The notes under the pieces are model-generated. The model was not told the origin of the DNA, searched no databases, and worked only from the letters and a program-made list of their open reading frames with translations. Shown here piece by piece: positions 33,613-44,358 of a DNA stretch of 64,000 nucleotides (position 1 is the stretch's first letter; the number at the start of each line of letters is the position of its first letter). Source of the stretch: Rhinopithecus roxellana. Lineage: Eukaryota; Chordata; Mammalia; Primates; Cercopithecidae. Where the stretch lies: the NCBI RefSeq assembly GCF_007565055.1, contig NC_044551.1:91542089-91606088 (forward strand). The letters are read 5' to 3'. The position numbers were made by a program, and so were the translations under genes.

Positions 33613-33706
33613 AAAATATCCAAACCGTATCAGCCTCTAACTGTTAAGTCTTTTTAATGTTGCCCTTGGGTTGGGGGATGAGTGGTGGGGAGTATTGTAG
33701 GTAGAG

Positions 33707-33928
33707 CAGTGGTTCTCAATCGAGGGTGATTTTACCAAGCAGGAGACATTTGGCAATATTTGGCAACATTTTTGATTGCCACCACTTGGGATGAGTGTAT
33801 GCTACTGACATCTGGTTGGTAGAAGCCAGGGATGCTGCCACAAATTCTATAATGCATAGGACAGTGTCCCCTACAACAAAGGATTATCTAGCCCCAAATG
33901 TCAATAGTGTTAAAGTGGAGAAACCCTA
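33707..33928 (+). mobile_element. hAT-Charlie-type non-autonomous DNA transposon (MER, subtype not named)
   Basis: It starts CAGTGGTTCTCAATCGAGGG and ends GTGGAGAAACCCTA. In between lie GGAGACATTTGGCAATATTT, GAAGCCAGGGATGCTGCCAC and AAGGATTATCTAGCCCCAAA. The flanking 8-mers AGGTAGAG (33699-33706) and GGGGAGAG (33929-33936) agree at 6 of 8 positions, the hAT target length. Confidence 0.82.
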
Positions 33929-33957
33929 GGGGAGAGTAAAAAGTATGTACAATGGGC

Positions 33958-34379
33958 CTCTATTAATCAATTTTGTGTTGCTATAAAGGAATACCTGAGA
34001 CTAAGTAATTTATGAAGAAAAGAGGTTTATTGGGCTCTCGGTTCTGCAGACTGTACAAGCATGGCATCTGCATCTGCTTGGCTTCTGGTGAAACCTCAGG
34101 AAGCTTACAATCATAGCAGAGGATGAAGGTGGAGCAGGCATGTCACATGGCAAGAGAGGGAGCAAGAAAGAGAGGAGGTGGTGCCAGGCCCTTTAAACAA
34201 CCAGGTCTCACATGAACTAACAGAGCAAGAACACACCCATTACTATGAGAAGGTAACCGAGCTGTCCATGAACGATCTACCCCCATGACCAAAACACCTC
34301 CCGCTAGGCCCGTCTCCAACACTGGAGGTGATATTTCAACATGATATTTGGAGGGGACAAAATATACAAACCATATTAG
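33958..34379 (-). mobile_element. MST-type LTR (ERVL-MaLR)
   Basis: The reverse complement of an MSTA/MSTB LTR is clear: GTTGCTATAAAGGAATACCTG, GAAGCTTACAATCATAGCAG, TGGTGCCAGGCCCTTTAAAC, GACCAAAACACCTCCCGC and the end AAACCATATTAG. Confidence 0.9.
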
Positions 34380-34429
34380 CCGCCCCTATAATGTCAAAGC
34401 CCCAGTGTGGCTAGCACTGGTGTACATCA

Positions 34430-35640
34430 GATGGAGTATACATCAGAGGGAGTGGCACCAGATGATGTTAGCAAGGTAGGCACAGGTTAGAGCACACAGA
34501 GAAACCCTTGTAAGATACAGTAGGAGTTGGGATTTCACTTCAGATGTAGGGGGAAGCATAATGGACCACTGACGACTGCTATAGAAAACAGAATGGAGAA
34601 GGAGCCAAAAGATACAAAGCTGTTCTGTGGACCAGTGAGATATGAAAAGGGTAAGAACAAAACGTGATGGCAGAGGTAGAGCAAACTGGATAGATTGTAA
34701 CTTTAACTTGGAGCTGGAAATGGCAGAATGTGTTGATGGCTTGCATGGGATGGCAGGCTGGGAAGAGGGAGGAGGAAAGGATGATGCTCCAGGCTCTGGC
34801 TTCAACAACTGGGTGAGTGGGGATGTCATTTACTGAGAGTGCAAAGAGGGAGAAAATTGGGAGAAGGCCATGACAATTCTGAAATGCCTGTGAGCAAGCA
34901 CACAGATATGTCAAGTGGACAGCTGAATGTGCGGGTCTTAGGTTCACATAGAACATATGGGCTGAAGATTTATGTGGGAAGGATGAGGATATACCAGCTC
35001 TCCCAGGAATCGAGAAAGAGGACCAAAGATGAGTCCTATGGCCCTCAAATATTTACAGTTAGGGAGAACAGGAGGAGCCAGCAATGGAAAAAAGCAAAGG
35101 CCAGATCTGAAGACAATGTGGACTGTGATTATCTGGAAGAGAGAATGCCTTCCAGAAGAAGAGAGTCATCATCTACCCCAGTCATAGTGAGAAGAGAAAT
35201 AAAACACAATACGAAGGCCATTGGTGACCTTGAAGAGCATAGTCTAAAACAAAGGTCAGAGTAAAAGTCAGATTACCAAGGCCTGAGATAGTAAGCAGAG
35301 ACAATATGTGCACAGAATTCTTTCGAGAATTGAGAATTTTTGCTGTGAAATGGAGCAAAATGATAGGATACTTGCTGGAGCCAGAAAGGGTCAAGGAAGA
35401 TTTAAGAGGGTGAGAAAAACCACTGCCTGTTTGTAAGCTATGAAAAATGATACAGCAGAGAAAAACTGATGATGCAAGAGGAAGGGGGAGGAACAAGAAG
35501 CAGTTAAATCCTTGAAAAGACAGTAGGAGTGGTGGCTTCCAGAGAACACAGACCCCGAGAGGGAGAAAGGAGAAGCATTGTACTTCCAGTCCAGATGGGT
35601 TCCCAGGTTTGATGCTGCTAAATGAAGATGTGTCCATCTA
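34430..35640 (+). repeat. Ancient dispersed mammalian repeat, copy 2 (long; family not named)
   Basis: Over about 1.2 kb the order of motifs follows the same consensus as the copies at 4690 and 48740, but covers its later part: CTCCAGGCTCTGGCTTCAAC, GTCATTTACTGAGAG, ATGTCAAGTGGACAGCTGAA, GAGGACCAAAGATGAGTCC, GGCCATTGGTGACCTTGAAGAG and GAAAAACTGATGATGCAAG. Minus and plus frames up to 151 codons cross it by chance. Confidence 0.6.
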
Positions 35641-36219
35641 ACTCCTCCTATTTTCACAGCTAACTGATACTTAGCTGATGACCCGGTTGTGAGAAGGACA
35701 GAAAGGAATAGGGTGCTGGGAGGTTTGAGGAGAAAAATTGAAGTATGAAATAGTTATCCCAAAGAATGGAGAGCAAATATTCTGGGAGTTGTGAAGGGAA
35801 TAGGTTTCATGGGCAATGTTGGAAACTCATGAAAAGTTTGAGATCATGAGTTTGAAGTGAAGAGCCAGCCAACTTGCCTGAAGTCCTACAGCAACATTTT
35901 ATGTCTCAGAGGCAGACCTAGACAAAGCAAGCACTGTGGGTTCTCCAGTACACACCCAGACCCCTTCAGGATGTGGCACTCATTCTCCCACTGACCGGAG
36001 CACGGTCTGTGGGAGGCTCATATCTGAGTCCCCACTATGGGAACTGCCCTTGACTGAAGGGAGCTGTTCCCCCATGTCACGGCTGGTCAGGGCAAGGAAC
36101 AAAGGGCTTCTTATCTCCATGAAGAGACACTCAGGGCATGACAAGGTTCAGGCTGTATCCATCAGTGTGAAGAGAGCCACACTTTCTCAAAGGAAGAAAA
36201 AAGGGGCAAGTCATCCATT
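35641..36219. other. Unassigned sequence
   Basis: A 96-codon plus-strand frame at 35936-36226 has no domain. No family is recognised; the left part may continue the ancient repeat. Confidence 0.35.
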
Positions 36220-36500
36220 TTATTAGACTAATTTTTAGAGCAGTTTTGTGTTCACTGAAAAATTGAACAGAAAGTACAGAGAGTTCCCATATATCCCTGC
36301 TACCCCTCCATGCACAGCCTCCTCCACTATCAATGTCAGGCACCAAAGTGGTGCTTTTGTTACAATAATAAACCTACACTTAACACATCATTATCACCCA
36401 AAGTCTATAGTTTACATTAGGATTCACTCTTGGTGTTGTACATTCTATGGGTTTTGTATAATGACATCTATCCACCATTAGAGTATCATATGCAGTAGTT
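36220..36500 (-). mobile_element. L1M 3'UTR, antisense
   Basis: The plus strand shows AGAGCAGTTTTGTGTTCACTG, GAAAGTACAGAGAGTTCCCA, CACATCATTATCACCCAAAG, GGTGTTGTACATTCTATGG and AATGACATCTATCCACCATT. This is the well-known antisense reading of an old L1M 3'UTR. At its right end the sequence turns into the fold-back described separately. Confidence 0.82.
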
Positions 36501-36557
36501 TGTTACTGTAATACTCTATTACTCTATAATGCAGTTTATTACTGCATATGATACTCT
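36480..36557. repeat. Perfect 18-bp inverted repeat (fold-back) at the end of the L1M fragment
   Basis: AGAGTATCATATGCAGTA at 36480-36497 is exactly complementary to TACTGCATATGATACTCT at 36540-36557, with a 42-bp spacer. Inside the spacer GCAGT (36531-36535) pairs with ACTGC (36541-36545) as a second small hairpin option. Only the left arm corresponds to L1M sequence. Confidence 0.93.
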
Positions 36558-36586
36558 GTGATGTCCACCAATTTTCATGGGTTACT

Positions 36587-37047
36587 ATATTCATTTGCTA
36601 GGTCACCCATAACAAATTACCACAGACCTTGTGGCTTAAAGCAGCAGAAGTTTATTCTCTCTCAGACAGAATCCAAATTCACAGAGGCCATCCAAAACCA
36701 AGGTGTTGGGAAGGTCATTGTCCCTCCCAAAGCTCTGGGGAAGAATCTGCCCTTTAGGTCTTCCAGCGTCTGGTGGCCACTGGTGTCCTCCATATTCTTT
36801 GGCTTGAAGACACAATCTCTGCCTCCATCTTCTCACTACCTTCTCCTCTGTGGCTGCTTCTCCTTGGTGTGTCTCTTATAAGCATCCACCCAGATATAAG
36901 GACCCACCAGATAGCCCAGATAAATCATGTCAAGATTCTTATTTGCACTAGCAAAGACCCTTTCTTTAAATAGGTCACATTCACCAGGTTTCAAGGATTA
37001 AAGACATGGACATGACTTCTTAGAGGCCTCTGTCCAACCCACTATAG
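36587..37047 (-). mobile_element. MLT1-type LTR (MaLR)
   Basis: The reverse complement of an MLT1 LTR begins TATATTCATTTGCTAGGTC. It continues AACAAATTACCACAGACCTTG, GTGTCTCTTATAAGCATCC, AAAGACCCTTTCTTTAAATAG and ends near CCAACCCACTATAG. Confidence 0.85.
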
Positions 37048-37179
37048 TTACTCAGAGGTGGGGCAGAGCTGGACAGAAATATCTCTGGCCTTCTCCAAAA
37101 CTGGTGAGACATGAGGATACTAGACGCTGGGTATGGGTAAGAACAGAGGCCATGCTGGGCTCCGTTAATAATGATGGGT

Positions 37180-37375
37180 GAGGTGGGGAAACCAGAGTGG
37201 ATGACGAGAAATTACTTAATAGGTACAATGTACATTATTTGGGTGATGGATACCCTAAAAGCCCTGACCTCACCACTACGCAATCTATGCATGTAGCAAA
37301 GTTGTACTTGCACCCCATATGTACCCCTATACCCATTTTTTAAATAAATCATTTTTTAAAATAAAAATGTATTTT
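37180..37375 (+). mobile_element. Old L1 3' end, plus strand
   Basis: TTACTTAATAGGTACAATGT, TTATTTGGGTGATGGATACC, CACTACGCAATCTATGCATG and a TGTACCCCTATACC block match the 3'UTR end of an older L1 (L1M/L1PB-type). An A-rich tail follows to about 37380. Confidence 0.7.
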
Positions 37376-37637
37376 AAAATAATGATGATGAAGCCAGTGA
37401 GGAGTGCAGTGGCAGTTCAGAGGGGCCTTATCTTCATCAATACTTGAGAATTAAGATCAGCTCCCTCATGCTCAGCCCCTCAAGGCTGTTCTCAGTGACT
37501 TGTGTTAAACCTAATTGCCAGAGAATAAGTGAACCACAGCCAAACCCAGAGTAGACCCAGTCGTTCCAGTAATTTTGTGCCAGCACCAGAACTGCAAAGA
37601 GGAAGAGAAAAGGCTTCTTGCTTCCCTGTGATATTTA

Positions 37638-37962
37638 TTATTATTATTATTATATTATTATTATTATTATTATTATTATTGAGATGGAGTATCATTCTGT
37701 CATCCAGGCTGAAGTATAGTGGCATAATCTTGGTTCACTACAACCTCCATCTTCCGGGTTTAAGCAATTCTCCTGCCTCAGTCTCCTGAGTAGCTGGGAT
37801 TACAGGCACCTGCCACCATACCAAGCTAATTTTTTATTTTTAGTAGAGATGGGGTTTCACCATGTTGGCCAGGCTGGTCTTGAACTCCTGACCTCAAGTG
37901 ATCCACCTGCCTCAGCCTCCCAATGTGCTGAGATTACAGGCATGAGCCACTGCACCCAGCCT
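37638..37962 (-). mobile_element. Alu (AluS), minus strand, with (TTA)n tail
   Basis: The tail has become a (TTA)n array at 37631-37680, followed by the reverse Alu body ending CCACTGCACCCAGCCT. A 13-bp target-site duplication, CCTGTGA(T/C)ATTTA, lies at 37625-37637 and 37963-37975. Confidence 0.95.
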
Positions 37963-38040
37963 CCTGTGACATTTAAACTGTCAGTGAGAAGGACCTCAGA
38001 TCTGCTGTGAAAGGTTCAACTATTTTAATTTAAAGCTGCA

Positions 38041-38245
38041 TGTCATTGTTTGCTTTTTATTCACACATAATCAACATTCATGTTTTCAGGTATATGTGAC
38101 AATTTAATACATTCATATAATCTTTAAAGATCAAATCAGTATCATTGGTATATCCATCACCTCAAATATTTGCCTTTTCCTTATGCTAGAAACGTTCCAA
38201 TTATTCTCTGCTTGTTATTTTGAAATGTACAATAAATAAAGAAAT
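38041..38245 (-). mobile_element. L1M 3'UTR fragment, antisense
   Basis: AAAGATCAAATCAGTATCATTGG, ATATCCATCACCTCAAATATT and TTATTTTGAAATGTACAATAAA are the antisense reading of an L1MA/MB-type 3'UTR. Confidence 0.75.
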
Positions 38246-38372
38246 AAACTTGTCTATGTTGATATCTACTCTCATTCTGGGGACAGACATGCTTAGGGTA
38301 TATTTTCTTTCACTAATAAAATAGTGGATTAATTTTTCTGTGAAAATTCTTCTTTAAAGTTTACTGCTTCTG
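38246..38372. other. Unassigned AT-rich spacer
   Basis: No family is recognised between the antisense L1M and the inverted L1. Confidence 0.35.
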
Positions 38373-39186
38373 AAAGGATGGAATTGTATTTCTCTGGTGA
38401 TCAGTGATGCTGAGATTTTTTTGTATGTTTGTTGGCTGCATGTGTATCTTCTTTTGAGAAGTGTCTCATGCCAGTCAGAATGGCAATTATTATAAAGTCA
38501 AGAAAAAGCAGATGCTGGCGAGACTGCTGAGAAATAGGAACACTTTTACACTGTTGGTGGGAATATAAATTAGTTCAACCATTGTGGAACACAGTGTGGT
38601 GATTCCTCAAAGATTTAGAACCAGAAATACCATCTGACCCAGCAATCCCATTACTGGGTATATACCCAAAGAAATATAAATCATTCTATTATAAAGTCAC
38701 ATGCACATGTATGTTTGCTGCAATACTATTCACAATAGCAAAGACATGGAATCAACCCAAATGCCCATCAACGATAGACTAGATAAAGAAAATGTGGTAC
38801 ATATACACCATGGAATACTACGCAGGCATAAAAAGGAATGAGATCATGTCCTTTGCAGGGACATGGATGAAGCTGGAAGTCATTATCCTCAGCAAACTAA
38901 CGCAGGAACAGAAAACCAAACACTGCACATTCTCACTTATAAGTGGGAGCTGAACAATGAGAACACATGGACACAGAGAGAGGAACATCACACACTGGGG
39001 CCTGTCAGGGGAGGGCGGGGTGAGAAGGGAGGGCATCAGGAATAATGCATGCCAGGCTTAATACTTAGGTGATGGGTTGATAGGTACAGCAATCCACCAT
39101 GCCACACGTTTACCTATGTAACAAACCTGCGCAAACTGTACACTTACCCCAGAACTTAATGTTTAATTTAGTTTAAAAGCATGGAA
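38373..39186 (+). mobile_element. Second 5'-inverted L1 (L1PA/PB type), short inverted arm
   Basis: The region 38463-39175 is a plus-strand L1 3' end: C-terminal ORF2 (CGTTTGCAG-type FAGTWMKLE codons near 38850), stop, 3'UTR and tail. Directly upstream, 38384-38462 is the adjoining ORF2 segment in the opposite orientation (TTTGTTGGCTGCATG near 38430). The target duplication is AAAG(G/C)ATGGAA at 38373-38383 and 39176-39186, 10 of 11 identical. Confidence 0.88.
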
Positions 39187-41720
39187 GTACAGTCGGCCAC
39201 CACCATCCACCCACCCAATTTTCAATCAGATTCAACTCCAAATTACCTGGGTCTGTTGCTGGAATGTGGGGTGCATCATCCCAGAGAGCAGAGCCACAGA
39301 TAGCTCTGGCTCCCCCAGCCAGCCCTCAAAGCCATCGTCTTAGAGTCTAATTGGAAATGTTTTTAGAAAAAGGAATTTTGCAATAAAAAAAGTCATGAAT
39401 ACAGTTCCAGTAATCATGACTAAAACATCAGAACAGTCATGTAGAAAACATAGAAAAAGAGTGTCTTGTTAGGACTCCCGAATAGTGACTGAGGAGAGCC
39501 TGGGTGAAGGAACCTGAGAGGGGAGAGAGGCCCACGGAATCCTGCAGTTGGTGCTCAGCTCTCCTGAGAGCCCACGGTGGATGGTGCTTGCTCACTTTAT
39601 CACGTGTTTCATTTCGGGAAAGGGATGGCAAGCAGGACCTGTTGTCACCTAGTGTCTTGTTCTTGTTTGTTTTGTGATTTGGGTTTTGGTTCAGCAAGAT
39701 AATTATGAAAGGGAGAGAGGAAAATATCCTTGATGTGCCTGAGCAAAATTATAGAAGAAAGAGCAGGAAAGGGTAAGGGAGTTCAGTGTGGGGCTGAAAG
39801 AGGTTGCAGCAGCTGGAAATCCCTGGGCTGTGGAGTAGGAGGAGGTGGGAGGGACACGCTGCAGAATACCAGGCCCCTCAATGGCACTGCAGGTCCCCTC
39901 GCCCCAGCCTCCCAACCCTGTGACCTGGGATGGGTGTCTACATCTGACAGTCGCTGAGAAGGCGGGCCTGGCAAGGTGGCCCTTGTATGTATTAATACAT
40001 GGAGTGGGCACCTCTAGGAGTGGCTGTGATATGTGGGAAGGGTCACGTGGCAGAGGTGAAGGTGCACTGAGAGGCAGCACGGGAGGCTGGCTCCGCACAT
40101 TCCTACCTGAGGACAAATGCGAGGGCTCTGCCTTCCCCAGAGCCAGCACCCTCCACGCTCCACCTTCTGCTTGGGGGAAGGGGTGCCTGTGACATCCTGG
40201 ACCACTGAAAAGGGAGGCTAAGCACACAGAACAACTCAGATGGGAAAAAGCAAATCACAGGGCTTAGACGAACCTCATCCTACAGTACAATTAAATGACA
40301 TCCAAGAATGAGCAGAAGGACAAGACACAGCCCTTGGCACTGTCTTCATGTGGGGTCCACTCCGACACAGACAGGAGAGTCTGCAAGGGCTCACCATTGA
40401 GCACTTCGCTCCCAGAGCTCTGGGCAGAGCTCACTGGCAAGGACTGATTCTTGTCCTCGCCATCCATGGCTCCTCCCAACCTAGTCCTCTGTTCCTTGAA
40501 CCACTGAGCTCTGTCTGTTCCCATTCCCTCCAATCCCCCTACCCTGCACTTTGTACTGAAATCACTGAATCTTTATCCAGTGGGGTGACAAGGCATCTGG
40601 CTCTATTTTCCCCCAAATCCAATCTCCATAGCATAAATGTTATGAATCTACACACAGGAACTTCTTTAGCTTTTGATAGTCAAAGACAAGGTATTGAATC
40701 TCAAACACCATTTTTGCTTTCAAAAAGCCCAACTCTTGCAAGTCAATAGCTTGGATCTCAAGACTATGGTCTCTTCATAAACTCCAAAAACCATCCAAGA
40801 AACTCATGATGAGACATGACTTCTCCATTATCTATGCTGTTCACTGTTCATGGCTATTATGGGGGAAGGAGGTGGCCCTTACCACCTCCATGGAGACCTA
40901 AGATCAAGGGAAGGCAGGTGTAAGAAGCATCGAAGTGTGCGTGTTTGCAGGTGTATTACCCTGGCTAATAAATCTAAACGTTTTCCCAATAAAGCAGCTG
41001 GGTAACAACTGCAAAATATTTCATATGCTTCCAGAATGTCCAAGATGTGTGTAGGTGTGAACGTGCACATTTGCCTATAACACAGGGGGATCACCTTAGA
41101 CTAGCGGGTGACTGGACCACAGGATTCTGACAGACTTAGGGGTTTTTTAATCATCCAAATGTTCCGCCCTGAACTTGTGTTGCAATAATTGTTAGAAATA
41201 TATAATAAATATACATTTTAAAAGAGTGAACAACAGAAGTAAAATAAAATCATTTGGTGTTTTTGAATTGCATTTCTGTGGCGGCCTAGGAAACTGATGC
41301 TGACTGACTGGCCAGCAGGTGTCCAGGGTGAAAGACAAGCTGGGCCATTGGCCCTCTGTCTTGTGTCATTTCCAAGGCTCAGGCCATGGCCTCACACAGA
41401 GAGCTCCCAGCACTCCCGCATCTTTCTGACTCTTTCTAAAGAGCTGATTCCTCTGAAAATTCCCCTTCCCAGAGCTTTTGTGCCCTCCCTTCTCCATGTT
41501 CCAGTTCTAGAGGATGAGAGGTTTCCAAAATCCAGACAGTTTGAGAATCCTGCAGTGCTGTCAGAGGCCCAAAACCTCATCCTGTATCCAGCTGTGAACA
41601 GAAGATTCTCGAACACCTATTCACCTTGCCCACTCTCCCAGAGGAGATGGCACTCCTTCCAGCCTCAGTTGAGTCTGCAGCTTGGATTCACTCTGCACTC
41701 CACCCAGTCTAGGAACCTCC
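39187..41720. other. 2.5-kb unassigned region, GC-richer in the middle
   Basis: No repeat family is recognised. The longest frame of the window, 174 codons on the minus strand (39703-40227), lies here, with frames of 115 and 133 codons on the plus strand at 39845-40192 and 40348-40749. None has a domain, signal peptide or conserved motif, and they overlap antiparallel. A perfect E-box GTCACGTGGC is at 40042-40051. It may be unique non-coding DNA or an unrecognised transcript. Confidence 0.4.
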
Positions 41721-42127
41721 TGGTAAGGTGGGCTGGACAGTGGCCCCTCATGAGGTCCGTGTCCTAGTCCCTCGGCCCTGTGGATATGTTCTGTCAATAG
41801 GACACTGTGGATATGACTCAGCATCCTGAGATGGGGAGAGTATCCTGGATTCTCCAGGTGAGTTCAATTTCATAGCACAGGTGTCCTTATAAGAAAGGGC
41901 TGAGGAAGCAGCACTATCACAGAAGAGGAAAAGGCAACGTGACCTTGAAAGTGATGGAAATGATGCACCCAGCAGCCTTAAAAGTGGGAAAGATGAGGAA
42001 CAGATCCTCGCTGGAGCTTCCAGAAGGAGCTGGCCCCACTGACACCTTGATTTTAGGAGAGTGAGACACTGTTCCGAGTTCTTTAAACTACTATGTTTGT
42101 GGCAATTTGTTATAGCAACCAGAGAGC
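41721..42127 (+). mobile_element. MLT1-type LTR (MaLR)
   Basis: TGGTAAGGTGGGCTGGACAG, GGAGAGTATCCTGGATTCTCC, GGTGTCCTTATAAGAAAGGG, TGACACCTTGATTTTAGGAG and TTTGTGGCAATTTGTTATAGC follow the MLT1 consensus in order. Confidence 0.88.
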
Positions 42128-44199
42128 AACCCCTCCCTTCCATACACCCCTATCCTGTTCTAACTGGATGATAGCTGGAGTCTTTCAGGAACCCTTGTGA
42201 GTTATAACCCAATGGCCACAGTGAACCTAGGCGAGGCCTGGGTCCTTCAAGCTGCATGCTCAGTATATGTGCTGCAGGCCCGGGGTCCATAGAGGACATT
42301 AAATAGAGAGAAAGACCTTGTTTTTTATTTCACTTGCTTCCCAAGCAGGAATTTCAATGCTGAAATCCTATCTTCACCATAGAGAAGCTGAGTGTAAGCT
42401 CTGTGGGCAGCAAAAATTAGCAGTCAGTGGCTACCCCCTACTCAGAGACAAATTCAAAGTCAGCTGTGCAAAAAGAGGTCATGGATGGCTGGGGGTGTTG
42501 GGCTTGGATGTGGCCGGCTCCAGTTCTGGTCGTGGCTGTCCTCATGACCCATCCAGTATCATGCAAGGTAACCTTTAAATAGTTTGCATTTCCAGCTTTT
42601 CATGTGTGTGATCAGAAGCAATTATGCCTTCTCTCCTGGGGTGCTGCAAAATCAGTTACGTTATGTCTGTGCTAATTTTCACACTGTTTGTAACTAGTCA
42701 GTGACTCAAGTACAGCCTGATAAGTGGGGGTTGCCAACACCCTGGAGCGAGGTGAGTGAAGAGGACCATTGCTGCATATTTCCTGAAACACGCGTATTTG
42801 ACATGTAGCTTGGCAATGCAGCCAAAGACAGGAAAGCCAGACTGCTGGCTCATGTCATACTGCCCAGCACACTCTGCTTCAGTGTTTTCAAAATGTTTAG
42901 CTAAAAGAAAATTTCTTCAAGGTGAAGCATAGATAGAAGCCCAACATAAAAACTGATAAATGTGGCGTTATTCACATCAACATGAGGAACAGATCTTGAG
43001 GGCAATCCAGGGTCCCTGTAAGGTGCCCCAAGCAACTTCGTGAAAAACCTAGAAGCTCCCAGGGGAGCTCAGCTTGGAAACCACTGTTCCAATCCATCCT
43101 CGTGGCTGTTACAGTCAGCTGGTCCCAGGGACTATACAGTGTTTTAATGAAAGCTGGGCCTTTTCACTTGAAAAAACAGAGGCCCAGAATTATTGTCTCA
43201 TCGAGCAAATGTCAGACTAGTACCACAGCATGAATTGTGGAGCAGACAGGAGTGACGAGGGTCCTATAAATTGGGCCCCTGTTTGACGTCACCTGACCTC
43301 AGCCCCACGCTATTTATATCAAACCACATGGCCTCTTCCAGCTTCCCGCACTATTTCTTGCTTTCCTCTCCCGCGTTCCAGATTTGCCCCTTTGGAGTTA
43401 ACCCCTTCAGGCCTCTCCTTGCTTCTCCTTTCACAACCAGCTTCATACAGTCATATGCCTAAAAAAATCTATTAATGCTAAACATAACTCCCTGTCAACG
43501 TTCCATACTTACAGGGCAATAGAAAATAAACACTACTATATCCCAAAGGCAACCTCATTCAGTGACCAAGAAAAGGCCAGAGAATTCAAGGAGAAAATCT
43601 AGAAAATACAATTTATAAAATGTCTGCGTTGTACCCATGAGGAGCTTTTAATACACGCAGATTTAAGAGTGGGGCTTGAATCACTTCTGAGGTACATTCT
43701 GACACCTGGCCACAGGTCCTGTTGCTGTCCCCACTCTGCTGGTTCTGAAGCCACCGAGCCCTCTGCTCGTTACATCCCCTTGTCTCCCCTCCACTGCCAC
43801 CCAGTTCTAGTTGCATGAATAGTTTGAATTTGGCTCCTGTGTGGTAGCAGAGAGATATTGCAGGTGTGGAAAAGAGACGTTCAAGGAGAACTTCAGCTGA
43901 GGATGTTGGCCTGATGCAGCCAGAAGAAAAGCAAAGGCTGAAATAAACAAAGACCAGCAACAGAGAGCAGGCACAGGCTGTTTACTCTTTACTTGTTACA
44001 GCAAGGGAGGCAGTCACTGTCACCGGTGTTTCACAGAGACTGAAGGGAGGCAGAGGATCAGGGAAGCTTCACAGTGGCAAAGGGGGAGGCTGCAGGTGTG
44101 CCCTGAGCGGAGGTTGCTGGCCTGGGGAAGCTGTAGGTGGGGTTCACTAGAAGCCAGGAATCCCATGGGTTTGGTTAGGGGAGTGAATTTGGCTTTCTC
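42128..44199. other. 2-kb unassigned region
   Basis: No firm family is recognised. A weak MIR-like stretch lies near 43165-43240. A perfect CRE palindrome TGACGTCA is at 43284-43291, with a TATAAAT at 43265-43271 upstream of it. The 115-codon minus frame at 43613-43960 has no domain. Confidence 0.35.
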
Positions 44200-44358
44200 T
44201 GGCAGGTGCTGTGTTGGAAGTAGGGGAAAAAATTAGAGTTGTCGGTGATGCATCAAGTCCTGGCCACTTGGGGCTGGTTGCTACAGGTGCTATTGTTTGG
44301 TTCATTTGGTCAGATTGGAGAGGCAGCAGTCTGACTTCCTGGGCTGGTTGCTACAGAT

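Larger units (their letters stand above)
28039..33653 (-). mobile_element. Nearly complete L1PA-type LINE with a 5' inversion (twin priming)
   Basis: A 15-bp target-site duplication, AACTGTTAAGTCTTT, lies at 28039-28053 and 33639-33653. From the left, 28054-30947 is L1 in reverse orientation (T-rich tail, 3'UTR, ORF2 C-terminus and RT). At about 30948 the orientation flips, and 30948-33612 is L1 in forward orientation (5'UTR part, ORF1, ORF2 endonuclease). The two arms are nearly adjacent in L1 coordinates, so little L1 was lost. This is the structure known from twin priming. The element is inactive. Confidence 0.93.

Noticed and set aside
35182..35637. 151-codon minus-strand frame, hydrophobic
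   Set aside because: It lies antisense to an ancient dispersed repeat; purine-rich sense sequence gives Leu/Ser/Phe-rich antisense frames by composition.
43265..43291. TATA box plus CRE as a promoter
   Set aside because: The CRE lies downstream of the TATA-like sequence on the plus strand, there is no CpG island and no coding exon nearby.
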